DNA from: Lewinella sp041392765
GTDB taxonomy: Bacteria > Bacteroidota > Bacteroidia > Chitinophagales > Saprospiraceae
Length of the DNA: 64,000 nucleotides
Assembly: GCA_041392765.1 (NCBI GenBank)
Contig: JAWKLL010000002.1
Location: 1 to 64,000, forward strand
Reading direction: 5' to 3'
This document shows positions 49,887 through 58,926 of this stretch, in pieces. The notes under the pieces were generated by a model, which worked only from the letters and a program-made list of their open reading frames with translations, did not search any database and was not told where the DNA came from. The position numbers and the translations under genes are program-made. Each line of letters begins with the position of its first letter. Within the stretch, counting starts at the first letter, position 1.

Positions 49887-51926
49887 CTACCCTTCTCTTT
49901 TAAACTTACCCGCTAACTGAATCTTTGCCGACACAAAAAATGTACGTCCCCAGTGGACGTTGCTAACCGTACCGCCCCCCGTGTGGCCGATGCCCGTAGC
50001 TGCACCTGTGCGTATTTGACGTACATCCAGCAGGTTTTTGACACCCGTTGTCAGTGTCAACTTGCGCTCCCAGCCCGTGTAGCAGAGAGAGGCATTGAGT
50101 TGGTGCCAGCCTTCCGTTTCGCCGCGCACGACTTGCCCATCTTCCTCGAAGAAATACGGGAGTTGGCCTGTCATCTTGTGCCAAACATTGACGTTCAAGT
50201 GTTCATCCCAAAAAGAAACCGTCAGATCGTTGCTCCAATCCGGCGACCAGTTGAAAAGTCGTAGGGAGTCGGCGGCAGTTTCATTGAAAAACCCAGTGTG
50301 TAAAAAATTCGACTGCAAACGCACTCGTTCTCCCAAACGCATCTTGGCACTCAGCCCGGCACCCGTCGTTTTCCACTCGCTCAGGTTCGCGTAGTTATAC
50401 TCAGCCAGTGCATACTCCGTGAGGATAATGCGATCTTTTACCGAGTTGAAAAAGCCATTAGCGGTCAATTCGAGTTTACTCTGGGCTGATAGCCGCAGCG
50501 CGGGAAAATTGATTTCTACTTTATAGTTATTGGATCGTTCCGGTTTCAAATCGGGGTTGCCCACAATAAAGTGGTTGACATCAATAAAATTGAAATAACG
50601 CTCCTTCAAACCCGGCGTACGGAATCCCTGCGACCAAGAAGTACGAACCACCCAGCCCGGTGCAGGTTTATACATCAGCCAAAGCGAGGGTGTCAAAGCA
50701 GTGCCATAATCGGGGTTTCCTGTGATGCGAAAACCGCCTTGAGCCGTCAGTCGCTGTTGGAGATACTGCCCTTTGACACTCGCAAAAACACCTACGTCTG
50801 TGTTGTAAGCAACACCTACCTGCTGAGCCGCGCTATCTAAGAAACGAACCCCTTCGGCTACCTCTCTAAACCATTCTACCCCTGCTAAGTAATTGTACCT
50901 TTTATTGGATTGGTCGCTGGCGATGGTATAGCGTCCTAACCAGCCTGTGTTGCGGGTGGTATCCTGCTCGCCCGGCAAAAGTGAGCGCGATTCTTCTTCC
51001 AATTCAAAACGCCATGAGTTTTTAATGCGGTCAAACTGGTTGCGCGCTAGCGTTGCTTGCCAAAACCAATTGCTTTTAGTGCGTCCTTCTGTATGCAGCG
51101 TCAGGTCTTGCCGAGTGGTTTGGTAGTAATCATCAAAGGCGTAGGGCTTGAATTGAGGTCGGCGTATTTCGCCTAAATTGGTCACTAACTCATCAAACCA
51201 ATTGCCCGTAAGGCGAATATCTAAGCCGGGGGATGCTTTGTAGCGCAAGGTGGCACCAGCGGTTTGTTGTTCTTTGGGATTCCAAAGCTGGTTGCGCCCC
51301 AGCGCTGTATCCGTAGCGGGCTGAAAGTGCAGCATACTCCCATGCAGCGCAAAGTGCCACTTATTAGATTGGGTAGCCACCCTTGCGTTCAAGGTATTGA
51401 ATCCATTGGACTCTGTTTGTGCTTGTACGCTAGCTTCCCAAGGATTTACTTGGCTTTTTTTGGTTACTAAGTTGATAACACCCGCGCTTGCATCTGAACC
51501 ATACAACAGCGACTGCGCCCCCTCAATGATCTCTACTTGCACCACATTTTGCAGTGGAAGCTGGCCAGGATCAACGCTACCATTGAGTCGTCCTACCACA
51601 GGTACACCATCGATTAGTATCTTCACATTTTCGCCCTGCATACCATTCACGCTGAGCGAACCGCCCAACACACCATCTTGCGAAAAGCGCAACCCAGCTT
51701 CCGTTTGGAGCAGTTCCTCCAGATTCGTTACTGCCCGCTGGCTAATGGTGCGTTGGTTGATGATGCGTACCGTATTCACACTGTTGCGCACATCAGTAGG
51801 CAAATACTGGGCGGTTACCACTACTGCGGAAAGATCCACATAGTTGGAGACCGTATCGGCAGGCGACTGTGCGTTAACCACAGTCGCCATAGCCAAAAAT
51901 ATAATCAACTTAATCCAAAACTTCAT
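49887..51926 (-). CDS. TonB-dependent receptor, probably heme/iron type
   Basis: An intact 679-residue outer-membrane receptor. It has a signal peptide (MKFWIKLIIFLAMATVVNAQ), the plug domain (VVVTAQYLPTDVRNSV, LEELLQTEAGLRFSQDG, VNGMQGENVKILIDGVPVVG, VVQVEIIEGAQSLLYGSDAS) and a barrel with TWSQGFRTPGLKE-type, NPDLKPERSNNYKVEI and VKNLLDVRQI motifs. It lacks the carboxypeptidase-like N-terminal domain of SusC. The HmuY-like gene ends 12 bp upstream on the same strand, so heme or another iron complex is the likely substrate (inference). Confidence 0.88.
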   Translation of the reverse strand: MKFWIKLIIFLAMATVVNAQSPADTVSNYVDLSAVVVTAQYLPTDVRNSVNTVRIINQRTISQRAVTNLEELLQTEAGLRFSQDGVLGGSLSVNGMQGENVKILIDGVPVVGRLNGSVDPGQLPLQNVVQVEIIEGAQSLLYGSDASAGVINLVTKKSQVNPWEASVQAQTESNGFNTLNARVATQSNKWHFALHGSMLHFQPATDTALGRNQLWNPKEQQTAGATLRYKASPGLDIRLTGNWFDELVTNLGEIRRPQFKPYAFDDYYQTTRQDLTLHTEGRTKSNWFWQATLARNQFDRIKNSWRFELEEESRSLLPGEQDTTRNTGWLGRYTIASDQSNKRYNYLAGVEWFREVAEGVRFLDSAAQQVGVAYNTDVGVFASVKGQYLQQRLTAQGGFRITGNPDYGTALTPSLWLMYKPAPGWVVRTSWSQGFRTPGLKERYFNFIDVNHFIVGNPDLKPERSNNYKVEINFPALRLSAQSKLELTANGFFNSVKDRIILTEYALAEYNYANLSEWKTTGAGLSAKMRLGERVRLQSNFLHTGFFNETAADSLRLFNWSPDWSNDLTVSFWDEHLNVNVWHKMTGQLPYFFEEDGQVVRGETEGWHQLNASLCYTGWERKLTLTTGVKNLLDVRQIRTGAATGIGHTGGGTVSNVHWGRTFFVSAKIQLAGKFKREG

Positions 51927-51938
51927 AGGTAAGCCCAA

Positions 51939-53237
51939 TTATTGCTTGCTAATATTTCCTAAGGGTATGCGCTCTTCATTCGTTTGCAAGCTGACAAAAT
52001 AAAGCCCTGAAGGCCACTGGCTTGCTTCGATTTGGTGTACCTGGAAGCCTCCGTTTAGTACCGTTGCTTGCTGATAAACAGCTACACCAGCCATATTATG
52101 AAGGGTCAACATGGCGCGCTTCCCTGCTAATTCTTGTGGCGTCGTCAATGCAACCGTCAATTGAGATGTTACAGGGTTAGGATACGTAAGCACTTCCATG
52201 TTGATCGCACTTGGAGTGGTAACGTTGGTAAAAAGTCCCATATCCGTGCTTTGGTACACAGCGGTACCCGTGCTGCTCCCCTCGAAATCCACGAAATGGA
52301 GTTTCCAAACGCGGTCTTCGGTTGTCTTCACGAAATAAACGAGATCTTGGGGTAATACCCATCCATCGGTAAAGCTAAAGTACTTCCAATCGTGGCCAAT
52401 GACATCTAATGAGTCGTTAAGCTGAGATTGAAAACCTTCAAAGGCCACCGTTGCAGGATCTACGCCATTTGCTTGGGCGGTCTGAACGCCGTCGCCATGC
52501 AAAATACCCGTTACCGCATAAGGGATATAAACATCATTATCGACATCATACAATGGGGTGATATAACGCTTAAATACAAGGTCAAAACCACCTGCGGGTT
52601 CCACCTCCACGGTGCTGCCCGTAGCGAAACTGAAGTAAGCAAGCGTTTCCCCTGCATGGTCTTCTTTGGCTATGGTAGCCGTCACTTCGTCTGTGCCATC
52701 CAAATTGGCGTATTTGAAGGTGTAAGCACCATTTGCCAAGCTCACTACTTGGAATTTTTTATAAGAACCATCCCGTAGCTGAATGGCATATACGGCACTT
52801 CCCGCCAATTGATGCGTCTGCGGATTGTAGGCACCCCAACCGTAGTCAAAAGGGTTGGCGGTATCACGAAGCTCGTTGAATGCCCCGTTCTGCCAGTTCA
52901 GCTCGCTATTGTACAATTGTACATCCTCTATCAACAGCGCAGGGTCGATTGTTTCGTTAAAGTCAGTGGTGAGTGCATTGTAAAGTGCAATGCTGTTTTG
53001 CGGTACGCCCATCGAAGAGCCGGCACTTTCGTTGATGAAGATACCACCATCTGTTTGGCCTTGTACGGAAAAGGCAATATCCCATGCGTTGTTGGCAACG
53101 GTGTGCTCTGTGCTGTTTGTCAATGAAACATAATGCTGGTTGTTGTAGCCAGCTCCCGTGCTGATTTCCCGAAACTCTTGGGCTGTGAGCACCACGGTCG
53201 TCATCAAAAACACAGTAATGGGTAATGCTTTTATCAT
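51939..53237 (-). CDS. HmuY-like surface protein with T9SS type A sorting domain
   Basis: An intact 432-residue protein. It has a signal peptide (LPITVFLMTTVVLTAQ), an HmuY-like beta-rich region (HTVANNAWDIAFSVQG, GGIFINESAGS, VYAIQLRDGSYKKFQVVSL, FSFATGSTVEVEPAGGFDLVFKRY written here in parts) and a C-terminal sorting domain (VLTYPNPVTSQLTVAL, WPSGLYFVSLQT). HmuY proteins capture heme and pass it to a TonB receptor, which is the next gene. It would be exported by the T9SS encoded in this window. The heme ligands cannot be identified. Confidence 0.8.
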   Translation of the reverse strand: MIKALPITVFLMTTVVLTAQEFREISTGAGYNNQHYVSLTNSTEHTVANNAWDIAFSVQGQTDGGIFINESAGSSMGVPQNSIALYNALTTDFNETIDPALLIEDVQLYNSELNWQNGAFNELRDTANPFDYGWGAYNPQTHQLAGSAVYAIQLRDGSYKKFQVVSLANGAYTFKYANLDGTDEVTATIAKEDHAGETLAYFSFATGSTVEVEPAGGFDLVFKRYITPLYDVDNDVYIPYAVTGILHGDGVQTAQANGVDPATVAFEGFQSQLNDSLDVIGHDWKYFSFTDGWVLPQDLVYFVKTTEDRVWKLHFVDFEGSSTGTAVYQSTDMGLFTNVTTPSAINMEVLTYPNPVTSQLTVALTTPQELAGKRAMLTLHNMAGVAVYQQATVLNGGFQVHQIEASQWPSGLYFVSLQTNEERIPLGNISKQ

Positions 53238-53292
53238 TTTCAGTTAATTTTGAGGTAAAAATTTAAATTGTGAACTGTTGATAGAAAGTGCT

Positions 53293-53778
53293 TTACTTCC
53301 AAAGCAACGTATCTAATAATGTCAGTTTACCTTTTTCCAAATCCAATTGGTTTGAAGTAAGGGAGGAATTTTTTGTACTCGAAAGCAAGCAGCCAAATAG
53401 CCCGAAAAACATCAATCCTGTTTCAATAATTCTCTTATCTCTTCTGGTTCCAAAAAATGTGGAATAAAAAGATATTGAATAACATCGGCAGTGCCACGGC
53501 CCTATCAGGCCGAAGAATTGACTCAAGAGCAACAATCCGGCTGCAATTTCCGAAATCCCTAGCACTTGCCAGAAGTAGCCAGTCTGCTTCATTCCGAAAA
53601 CGTAGTTCCTCAACTTTAGTTCGGCAGTCGTTTCGGCAATTTTTCCCCTGCTTAGGCTTTTTCAATCATCTGCTCGAAGGGTGCGGCAAAGGCTTGCTAA
53701 ATTTTGCAAAACCACCTTTCAGCAGCATAAAGCCTATAAAATTCGGAGTAAAAGATTAAAAATGTAAATAAATTTCAT
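53293..53778 (-). CDS. DoxX-like small membrane protein, frame broken
   Basis: The reconstructed protein is about 160 residues: MKFIYIFNLLLRIL, FMLLKGGFAKFSKPFAAPFE, RNYVFGMKQTGYFWQVLGIS, EIAAGLLLLSQFFGLIG, VALPMLFNIFLFHIF and KTGLMFFGLFGCL. Four hydrophobic segments and the GxxKF and LGxxEIxxG patterns fit DoxX-like proteins. Breaks near 53735, 53690, 53625, 53510 and 53445 separate these pieces. The start at CAT 53776-53778 is the best candidate. Function is unknown. Confidence 0.6.
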
Positions 53779-53895
53779 AATATCGAATTGATAATTAATG
53801 TCACAAAATTACTATTTTTATTTAGACTTGTTACAAATGGCTTTATATTTGCCCTGTCAATTTTATGTCATTTATTCAATCAACCATTATTCATC

Positions 53896-54784
53896 ATGCG
53901 TTTGACTAACTTTTTACCTTTTTTGCTTCTTTTCCAAGCAGTCGCTTTGACGAGTCAACAAGCTACTTACGAACAGGACGTTCATGCCATTAAACAGATG
54001 TGTGGCTGCTTCGAAGTTGACTTTGCATTCAGCGAAACTTTCTCTCCAGACACGACATACCAATTCAGTGACAAGTACCACGCTACTGCATTGGAATGGG
54101 TGGAGTTGGTGGAAGAAACACCGGGCAAACTGGTGTTGCAGCACCTACTCATCGTTGACGACTCCACTGTCATTAAGCATTGGCGGCAAGATTGGCTGTA
54201 CGAAAACACGTCCTTGCTGGCTTTTGATCACAACGCACGCTGGGTACCCTACACGGTATCACACAAAAAAGTGCAAGGCACTTGGACACAGAAAGTTTAT
54301 CAGGTGGACGACTCTCCACGCTACGAAGGTTTTGCCACCTGGGTACATGCCGATGGCCGCCATTTTTGGGAAAATACCACGGATTCACCCTTGCCGCGCC
54401 GCGAGCTACAAAACGCAGTGATTACAATGTAATGAATCGCAGAAACCGCCATGAAATTACCGCCTACGGCTGGATTCACGAACAAGACAATGGTAAGATA
54501 GTAAGGTCTGATGCCGCTGACAAGCTTATTGCGCAGGAAAAAGGGTTGAACACCTATACATTAGTACCCGCTAATCGGTGTGGTATTGCCCAAGCATGGT
54601 GGGCGGAGCATGGGAAACCTTGGGCTACTGTGCGTGCCGCTTGGGAGGTAGTGTCGTCGGAAGGATACCCTTCACCGTGCAATCCAAGATTGACGGTAGC
54701 CGCTTCTCGCAACTGTTCAAAAATACACCTGCCAATGAAGTAGAAGCCTTGGTGAGAAGGTTTGTGATACAAGAAAGGAAGTAA
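53896..54784 (+). CDS. DUF6607-family secreted protein, two frameshifts
   Basis: About 296 residues. A signal peptide (LTNFLPFLLLFQAVALTSQ) precedes a very conserved but uncharacterised Bacteroidota family: AIKQMCGCFEVDFAFSETFS, ALEWVELVEETPGKLVLQHL, IKHWRQDWLYENTSLLAFD, QKVYQVDDSPRYEGFATWVH, PLPRRE, RSDYNVMNRRNRHEITAYGW and IHEQDNGKIVRSD. Missing A at 54414-54417 and missing T near 54669 explain the breaks; the last segment is FTVQSKIDGSRFSQLF to RRFVIQERK. A truncated copy of its ends lies downstream at about 55097-55208. Confidence 0.82.
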
Positions 54785-54852
54785 ATTGCCTAACTTTAAC
54801 TTGCGATTCCTTTTAGGATTCGCAGGCGTAATCGCAGTGAAAAAGGTTTGTC

Positions 54853-54885
54853 AGTTATCGGACAACTTTGAGTTGTCCGATAACT
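54853..54885. terminator. Perfect 15-bp hairpin downstream of DUF6607 gene
   Basis: AGTTATCGGACAACT / AGTTGTCCGATAACT with the 3-nt loop TTG lies 69 bp after the stop. There is no T-run after it, so it may be an mRNA-stabilising hairpin or repeat rather than a classical terminator. Confidence 0.55.
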
Positions 54886-55096
54886 ACAGTTACGTTAAGA
54901 GGCCTTTTGTAGACTTATATGTGGACACATCTGATCAACCTGTTGGTTAACAAAGATGCGTCTTTGGCAATTGCTGTAAACGAACTTTTCTTCATAAATG
55001 GGTAACCCTACTACGCGAGATAGCGTTTTCAAGACCATTTTGCGTATCATATGCCACCCCTTTAGGGGTTTTATTTACTTGTATTACCGTTTATTT

Positions 55097-55208
55097 TTAA
55101 CCTTTTTTGCTTCTTTTACTGGATTGCAATCCAAGATTGACGGTAGCCGCTTCTCGCAACTGTTCAAAAATACACCTGCCAATAGGTAAAGCCGGTGAGA
55201 AGGTTTGT
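55097..55208 (+). pseudogene. Internal-deletion remnant of the DUF6607 gene
   Basis: 55125-55183 is identical over 59 nt to 54678-54736 (the 3' coding end, SKIDGSRFSQLFKNTP), and GGTGAGAAGGTTTGT recurs at 55194-55208. The bases just before it (TTAACCTTTTTTGCTTCTTTT) resemble the signal-peptide coding start at about 53911-53932. The remnant thus looks like both ends of the gene joined with the middle missing. It is followed by the REP-associated transposase region. From 54886 to 55096 I see only a short hairpin ACCCC TTTA GGGGT (55056-55069). Confidence 0.65.
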
Positions 55209-55222
55209 CAGTACAAGAAGTA

Positions 55223-55267
55223 CACCCATTTGTGTCCGCACGTAAGGCCTTGGAGGCTTCGTAAACG
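55223..55267 (+). repeat. 45-bp direct repeat, left copy
   Basis: CACCCATTTGTGTCCGCACG, then TAAGGCCTTGGAGGCTTCGT and AAACG, recurs in the same orientation at 56086-56130 with about three mismatches. The pair brackets the transposase and its REP hairpins, like the boundaries of a duplicated or mobilised segment. Confidence 0.75.
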
Positions 55268-55291
55268 TTAGGTGTGCTTGTCTGAATGCTA

Positions 55292-55342
55292 GTTGTAAGC
55301 GTCCTCGCTGCAACTCAATATGCTGTAGGGCTTGCAGCCCGG
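55292..55342 (+). repeat. REP hairpins upstream of transposase
   Basis: Two hairpins in tandem: GTTGTAAGCG TCCT CGCTGCAAC and GGGCT TGC AGCCC. They are inverted relative to the downstream pair at 56012-56062. Paired REPs around a RAYT gene are the normal arrangement for this transposase class. Confidence 0.75.
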
Positions 55343-55421
55343 TGTCGCTGGCAAAAATAGAGCAGGCGTTTTATTGTCATCTTGCGTTTTTGTGGTAAAG
55401 AAATTACCTTTATTATCAAAA

Positions 55422-56000
55422 ATGGGCGGACACAAAATAACATCGCAGCAAGGGGTTGCATTTTTTGACATTCACCGTAGTGGGCTGGTAGATGTCTTCA
55501 CGCATAGGGCGTACAGAGACATAGTAATTGACAGCTTAAAATATTGCGTAGCCGAAAAAGAACTAAACTTATATGCTTATGTCATTATGAGCAACCACGT
55601 TCATATCATTGCCAGTACGGAAAACAAAGATGGATTATCGGCTGTACTGCGTGATTTTAAAACGTTCACTTCAAAAAAATCGTTAAAGCTATACGGAAAA
55701 CAACCAAGAGAGCAGGAGGGAATGGATGCTGAGAATGTTCCGCTACTATGCGTCGAATAATACGAAAATACCGAGTTCCAGTTTTGGAAGCAAGACAATC
55801 ATCCCGTTGAGTTGGCCAGCCCTGAGTGGATACTGCAAAGATTGCAATATATACATAATAACCCCGTAGTGGCAGGGATAGTGGACGAACCAAGCCAGTA
55901 CTTGTACTCCAGCGCAAGAAATTATTTGGGACAAAAAGGCTTGATTGACGTGGAAATACTCGATTTTTCAAATGATGTGGGCTTCGTATATTTGGGATAG
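55422..56000 (+). pseudogene. REP-associated tyrosine transposase (RAYT, IS200-like Y1), broken by three 1-nt deletions
   Basis: A HUH-class Y1 transposase that recognises REP hairpins. It begins MGGHKITSQQGVAFFDIHRS, with the metal-binding HUH motif in YVIMSNHVHIIAS. After VLRDFKTFTSKK, restoring one A in the A-run at 55671-55677 gives IVKAI; restoring one G near 55704 gives ENNQESRREWMLRMFRYYAS; restoring one A near 55772 returns to the original frame with EFQFWKQDNHPVELASPEW, YIHNNPVVAGIVDEP and YLYSSARNYLG. The catalytic Tyr probably lies in this tail. The three deletions sum to one codon and all lie in homopolymers, so the gene may be intact in the cell. Confidence 0.85.
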
Positions 56001-56011
56001 TGCGCTGGTTG

Positions 56012-56062
56012 CCGGGCTGCAAGCCCTACAAGCGTATTGGGTTGTAGCGAGGACGCTACAAC
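56012..56062 (-). repeat. REP hairpins downstream of transposase
   Basis: CCGGGCTGCAAGCCC and the perfect hairpin GTTGTAGCG AGGA CGCTACAAC. Read on the minus strand it matches the upstream REPs in order and sequence. Confidence 0.75.
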
Positions 56063-56085
56063 CAGCAGGGTCTTGTGATGTGGCA

Positions 56086-56130
56086 CACCCATTTGTGTCC
56101 ACACATAAGGCCTTAGAGGCTTCGTAAACG
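56086..56130 (+). repeat. 45-bp direct repeat, right copy
   Basis: This is the partner of 55223-55267: CACCCATTTGTGTCC to GGCTTCGTAAACG, in the same orientation. Confidence 0.75.
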
Positions 56131-56143
56131 AACAGACAAGACA

Positions 56144-57587
56144 TCAATAATCAATCACATTTTGATCAATCTGCCGCCCCATATTGCCGGGTATTTGATC
56201 GCCACCAAAGTAGTCATTAGGGTGCTCATATGGTGAATCGCGATAGAGTTCCAACTGCCATTGAGGATTCTGGCGTTCACCAAAGACATCTGAATGTAGG
56301 AGAATAAAATCATCCGCAGCCAACGACGGATTGTAAAAAATGAACCGCACGTTGTTTGTCGGGTTTGCGGAATTTCGTTATACGACCATATCTCATAAGG
56401 CGGTGCCGACGGGTCGGACTCGCTGCGTGTGATGTCGTTGGGGCGGCCGTATTTCAGGTAAATATAGCCCCTATCGGTTTCAAAGCCGTTGCGAAACCCC
56501 GATTGAAACATCAGATCTACTGCTTTTACCACTTCCATGTATTCCTCATACGTTGACTGGGTTTGGATGCGATCTTCTCTAACCAAAATTTGTAGAGATA
56601 CATACGTTGAGCGGCAAGGCTGTCATTGCGCAAAATAATATCCACCAATTCAGCATCTTGCTGAGGCACTAATGGCAAAATGGCTTTCAAGCTGTAGCGC
56701 AATTCTTCCGGTGTCAGCTTGCCAACGAACTCGTCATTTACATCCACAGCCGCCAGTGCTTGCTCCAGTTCTTCTGCGTCCACCAAAGGGTTGCTGCGCT
56801 GGAAAGCGATCGTACGAGAACCGATCAACTGGCGCTCCCTGTCCCTCACATCGACCACTAAGAGGTAGTTGCCGGAAGGCAGCGTGCCTATGTCCATTTT
56901 CATCAATATTGGGTTGATAGCCTGCGGTTCCTGCCTTTTGTGGCCAATCAGCAGGGTTTAGGATTCCGTTCTCTACCCTATCAACATGGTAACTGACTAC
57001 ATAAGGAACACCTATATGCTTGTCGCTTTGATAAACTTCTGTGTAAAACATCAATGTATTGGCTCCTCTTCCGTAAAAACTGTAAGGCAATGGTTCCATG
57101 AGGTAGCCTGATTTCACCATATTTCTTCGCCTTCCGAAGGAGACAAAGAAGCTAACAGTTGAATATCCGATTGGCTAACCTTCCCATCATCGAAATCCAC
57201 GACGACTTCGGTTTTATATTTCTTCACTTTCTCAGGTGCGGCAGCATCCGACACTTCAATGTTCAATTGGTAGCTACCATTGGTAAAGCGAACCGGCGGG
57301 TATCAATGAAATCTAACACCCGACGACCCTTAGGACTACTGAGTCGATATTTGTCATGAGCGCGTATTTGGCCATCCTGCTCTATACATACCAATACATC
57401 TACGGTACCTTGATAGAGAGAGTCCTGCGTCATCACAGGCATAACCGTTTTTCCTGCAATATGCAGGTACAACTCCAAGTAGTTACCCACCGGGCTGTGA
57501 AACCGAGCAAAAAGAAAGGCTGGCATCCTGTGCATGACCGGCAAAAGCAGCAACCAAAAACGCAACTATTAGGAAAAACTGTCTCAT
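56144..57587 (-). CDS. GWxTD-domain secreted protein, frame broken by several indels
   Basis: The reconstructed protein is about 480 residues. It has a signal peptide (MRQFFLIVAFLVAAFAGHAQ), beta-rich segments (FHSPVGNYLELYLHIAGK, YQGTVDVLVCIEQDGQIRAH, YKTEVVVDFDDGKVSQSDIQ, MDIGTLPSGNYLLVVDVRDR), and the C-terminal GWxTD-type domain (SGFRNGFETDRGYIYLKYGR, PPYEIWSYNEIPQTRQ, FIFYNPSLAADDFILLHSD, QWQLELYRDSPYEHPNDYF). The family is widespread in Bacteroidota and has no established function. Breaks lie near 57535, 57280, 57125, 56920, 56580 and 56345. The spread of single-base faults over an otherwise conserved protein suggests sequence error rather than decay. Confidence 0.75.
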
Positions 57588-57659
57588 ATTAATCATTTGA
57601 GGGGTAGCAATAATAAGCTAACGTGGATTATGGATAATAACGAATAGTAAAAAATTAAT

Positions 57660-57821
57660 GTAACTACTTAGGTAGTGCGCTTCGAGCTAAAAAAAGAAGA
57701 TTTTTTCGACTGGCAAAGCTCATTTGAGGAGTCATAGCAGCGCTATGGCGACGAGAATAGCTGCCGTCAGGTGGAAAAAGGGCTTTTTTTAGCCGGAATT
57801 TGGTACTACCTAAGTAGTTAC
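57660..57821. mobile_element. 162-bp MITE-like palindromic element
   Basis: The perfect 17-bp terminal inverted repeats are GTAACTACTTAGGTAGT and ACTACCTAAGTAGTTAC. Similarity continues inward (GCTAAAAAAAG against CTTTTTTTAGC), and there is an inner hairpin CATAGC AGC GCTATG (57733-57747). No reading frame is present. The family differs from the GACGG MITEs. Confidence 0.78.
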
Positions 57822-57835
57822 AAATCAACACATTA

Positions 57836-57913
57836 GGGTGTGCCCCCTGCAAAACAGGGTCGGGCTATCCGCTCCAGTACCTCCTGCGGTCGGCACGTCC
57901 GCTCCTATCCCTC
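57836..57913 (-). ncRNA. Dispersed structured repeat, copy 4
   Basis: On the minus strand: GAGGGATAGGAGCGG, a short variable part, GGAGCGGATAGCCCGACC, a hairpin CCCTG TTTTG CAGGG, then GGCACACCC. This is the most compact copy. From 57914 to 58071 I find only A/T-rich sequence. Confidence 0.55.
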
Positions 57914-58071
57914 ACACGAAATACATTTAACTGATTATCAATCACTTGCGTATTTATCGTTCGATTTATTATCCATAATTCGTTAAGCTAAGATACAAGT
58001 TTAACACAATACAAATCAAGCCAAATAAAGCAAAAGTCAGGAGTCTGTCAATTAGTATGGGGAAAAATAGA

Positions 58072-58283
58072 GGTTCTTTGACAAAAAGTGTGGAATCTTT
58101 GGCCTAGCGATCTCGGCAAAGGCCGAGACAAGTTGTGCAACAGTGGCCGCGATAGCGGACAGACAGCGACCGTAGGAAGCTGGCCGATCTAGGCTCAGCC
58201 TAGAGAGCTGTGGAACGTCGTCGGCATAGCCGAGATACAATAGCGCCCGTAGGGAGGCCCACCACAGGAATTGTCAAAGAACC
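58072..58283. repeat. GGTTCTTTGAC-ended dispersed element, copy 2
   Basis: Exact inverted ends GGTTCTTTGAC (58072-58082) and GTCAAAGAACC (58273-58283). Inside are CCTAGCGAT, hairpin CTCGGC AAAG GCCGAG, CAGTGGC, hairpin CCGC GATA GCGG, GACAGAC, hairpin CTAGGCT CAGCCTAG, hairpin TCGGC ATA GCCGA and AATAGCGCCCG. The linkers match copy 1 at 49649; the stems have changed together. It is followed by AAAATAGATTCAGAATT, as in the hairpin at 46044. Confidence 0.75.
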
Positions 58284-58310
58284 AAAATAGATTCAGAATT
58301 TTCATATCCC

Positions 58311-58907
58311 TTAGCGATGCTTTCCAGTTTCCCATCCGTGCTTGCCGATATATTGGCGCGCCGAGTCAACAGCGGGTTCTTCAATACGGGTTGCCATACT
58401 GTCATTCCAGCGGTTGAGGTAGCCAAAAAGCGCAATTACGCCCATGATTTCCACGATCTCGCCTTCATCCCAATGGGCACGCATATTCGCAGCAATGGTT
58501 TCATCCACCGCATTCGGAACCAGAGAAGCAGCCACCGCCAAATCAAGGGCTGCCCGTTCCGCCTCGCTAAACGCTGGGTGCGTTTTATATTCCCAGATGT
58601 TTTCCAATTGCTCGTCTGTGGCACCATATCGTTCTGCGGCTCTTATGGCATGGGCTTCGCAATACCGACAACCTGCTGTACGGCTTGCCAAATATGCGAT
58701 TAAACGCTTCAGCGCACTCGTCACCCGCCCCTGATTGTCCATCACGGCTTGATTAAGGGCTAAAAAAGCGTTGGCAATCCGTGGCCGGCGCATCATCGTG
58801 AACAAACTCGTAGGGGTAAAACCTAGTGTTTCCTCATAAAAATCGGCCATTTCCTGCAAACGTGCATCTGCACTAGCTGCTAATGGCTTAACCAATGGTT
58901 CTTTCAT
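58311..58907 (-). CDS. AhpD-like carboxymuconolactone-decarboxylase family protein
   Basis: An intact 198-residue protein without a signal peptide. It has the AhpD-type redox motif CRYCEAHA (Cys80, Cys83, His86) in the helical carboxymuconolactone-decarboxylase fold, plus EEIGxxxxxxLF-like segments (FYEETLGFTPTSLFTMMRRP) and the end GYLNRWNDSMATRIEEPA. Such proteins act as alkylhydroperoxide reductases or related peroxidases in the cytoplasm. It starts 19 bp after the adhesin stop on the same strand, although the two functions look unrelated. Confidence 0.88.
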   Translation of the reverse strand: MKEPLVKPLAASADARLQEMADFYEETLGFTPTSLFTMMRRPRIANAFLALNQAVMDNQGRVTSALKRLIAYLASRTAGCRYCEAHAIRAAERYGATDEQLENIWEYKTHPAFSEAERAALDLAVAASLVPNAVDETIAANMRAHWDEGEIVEIMGVIALFGYLNRWNDSMATRIEEPAVDSARQYIGKHGWETGKHR

Positions 58908-58926
58908 CTGTTTCGTGTTAATTACA

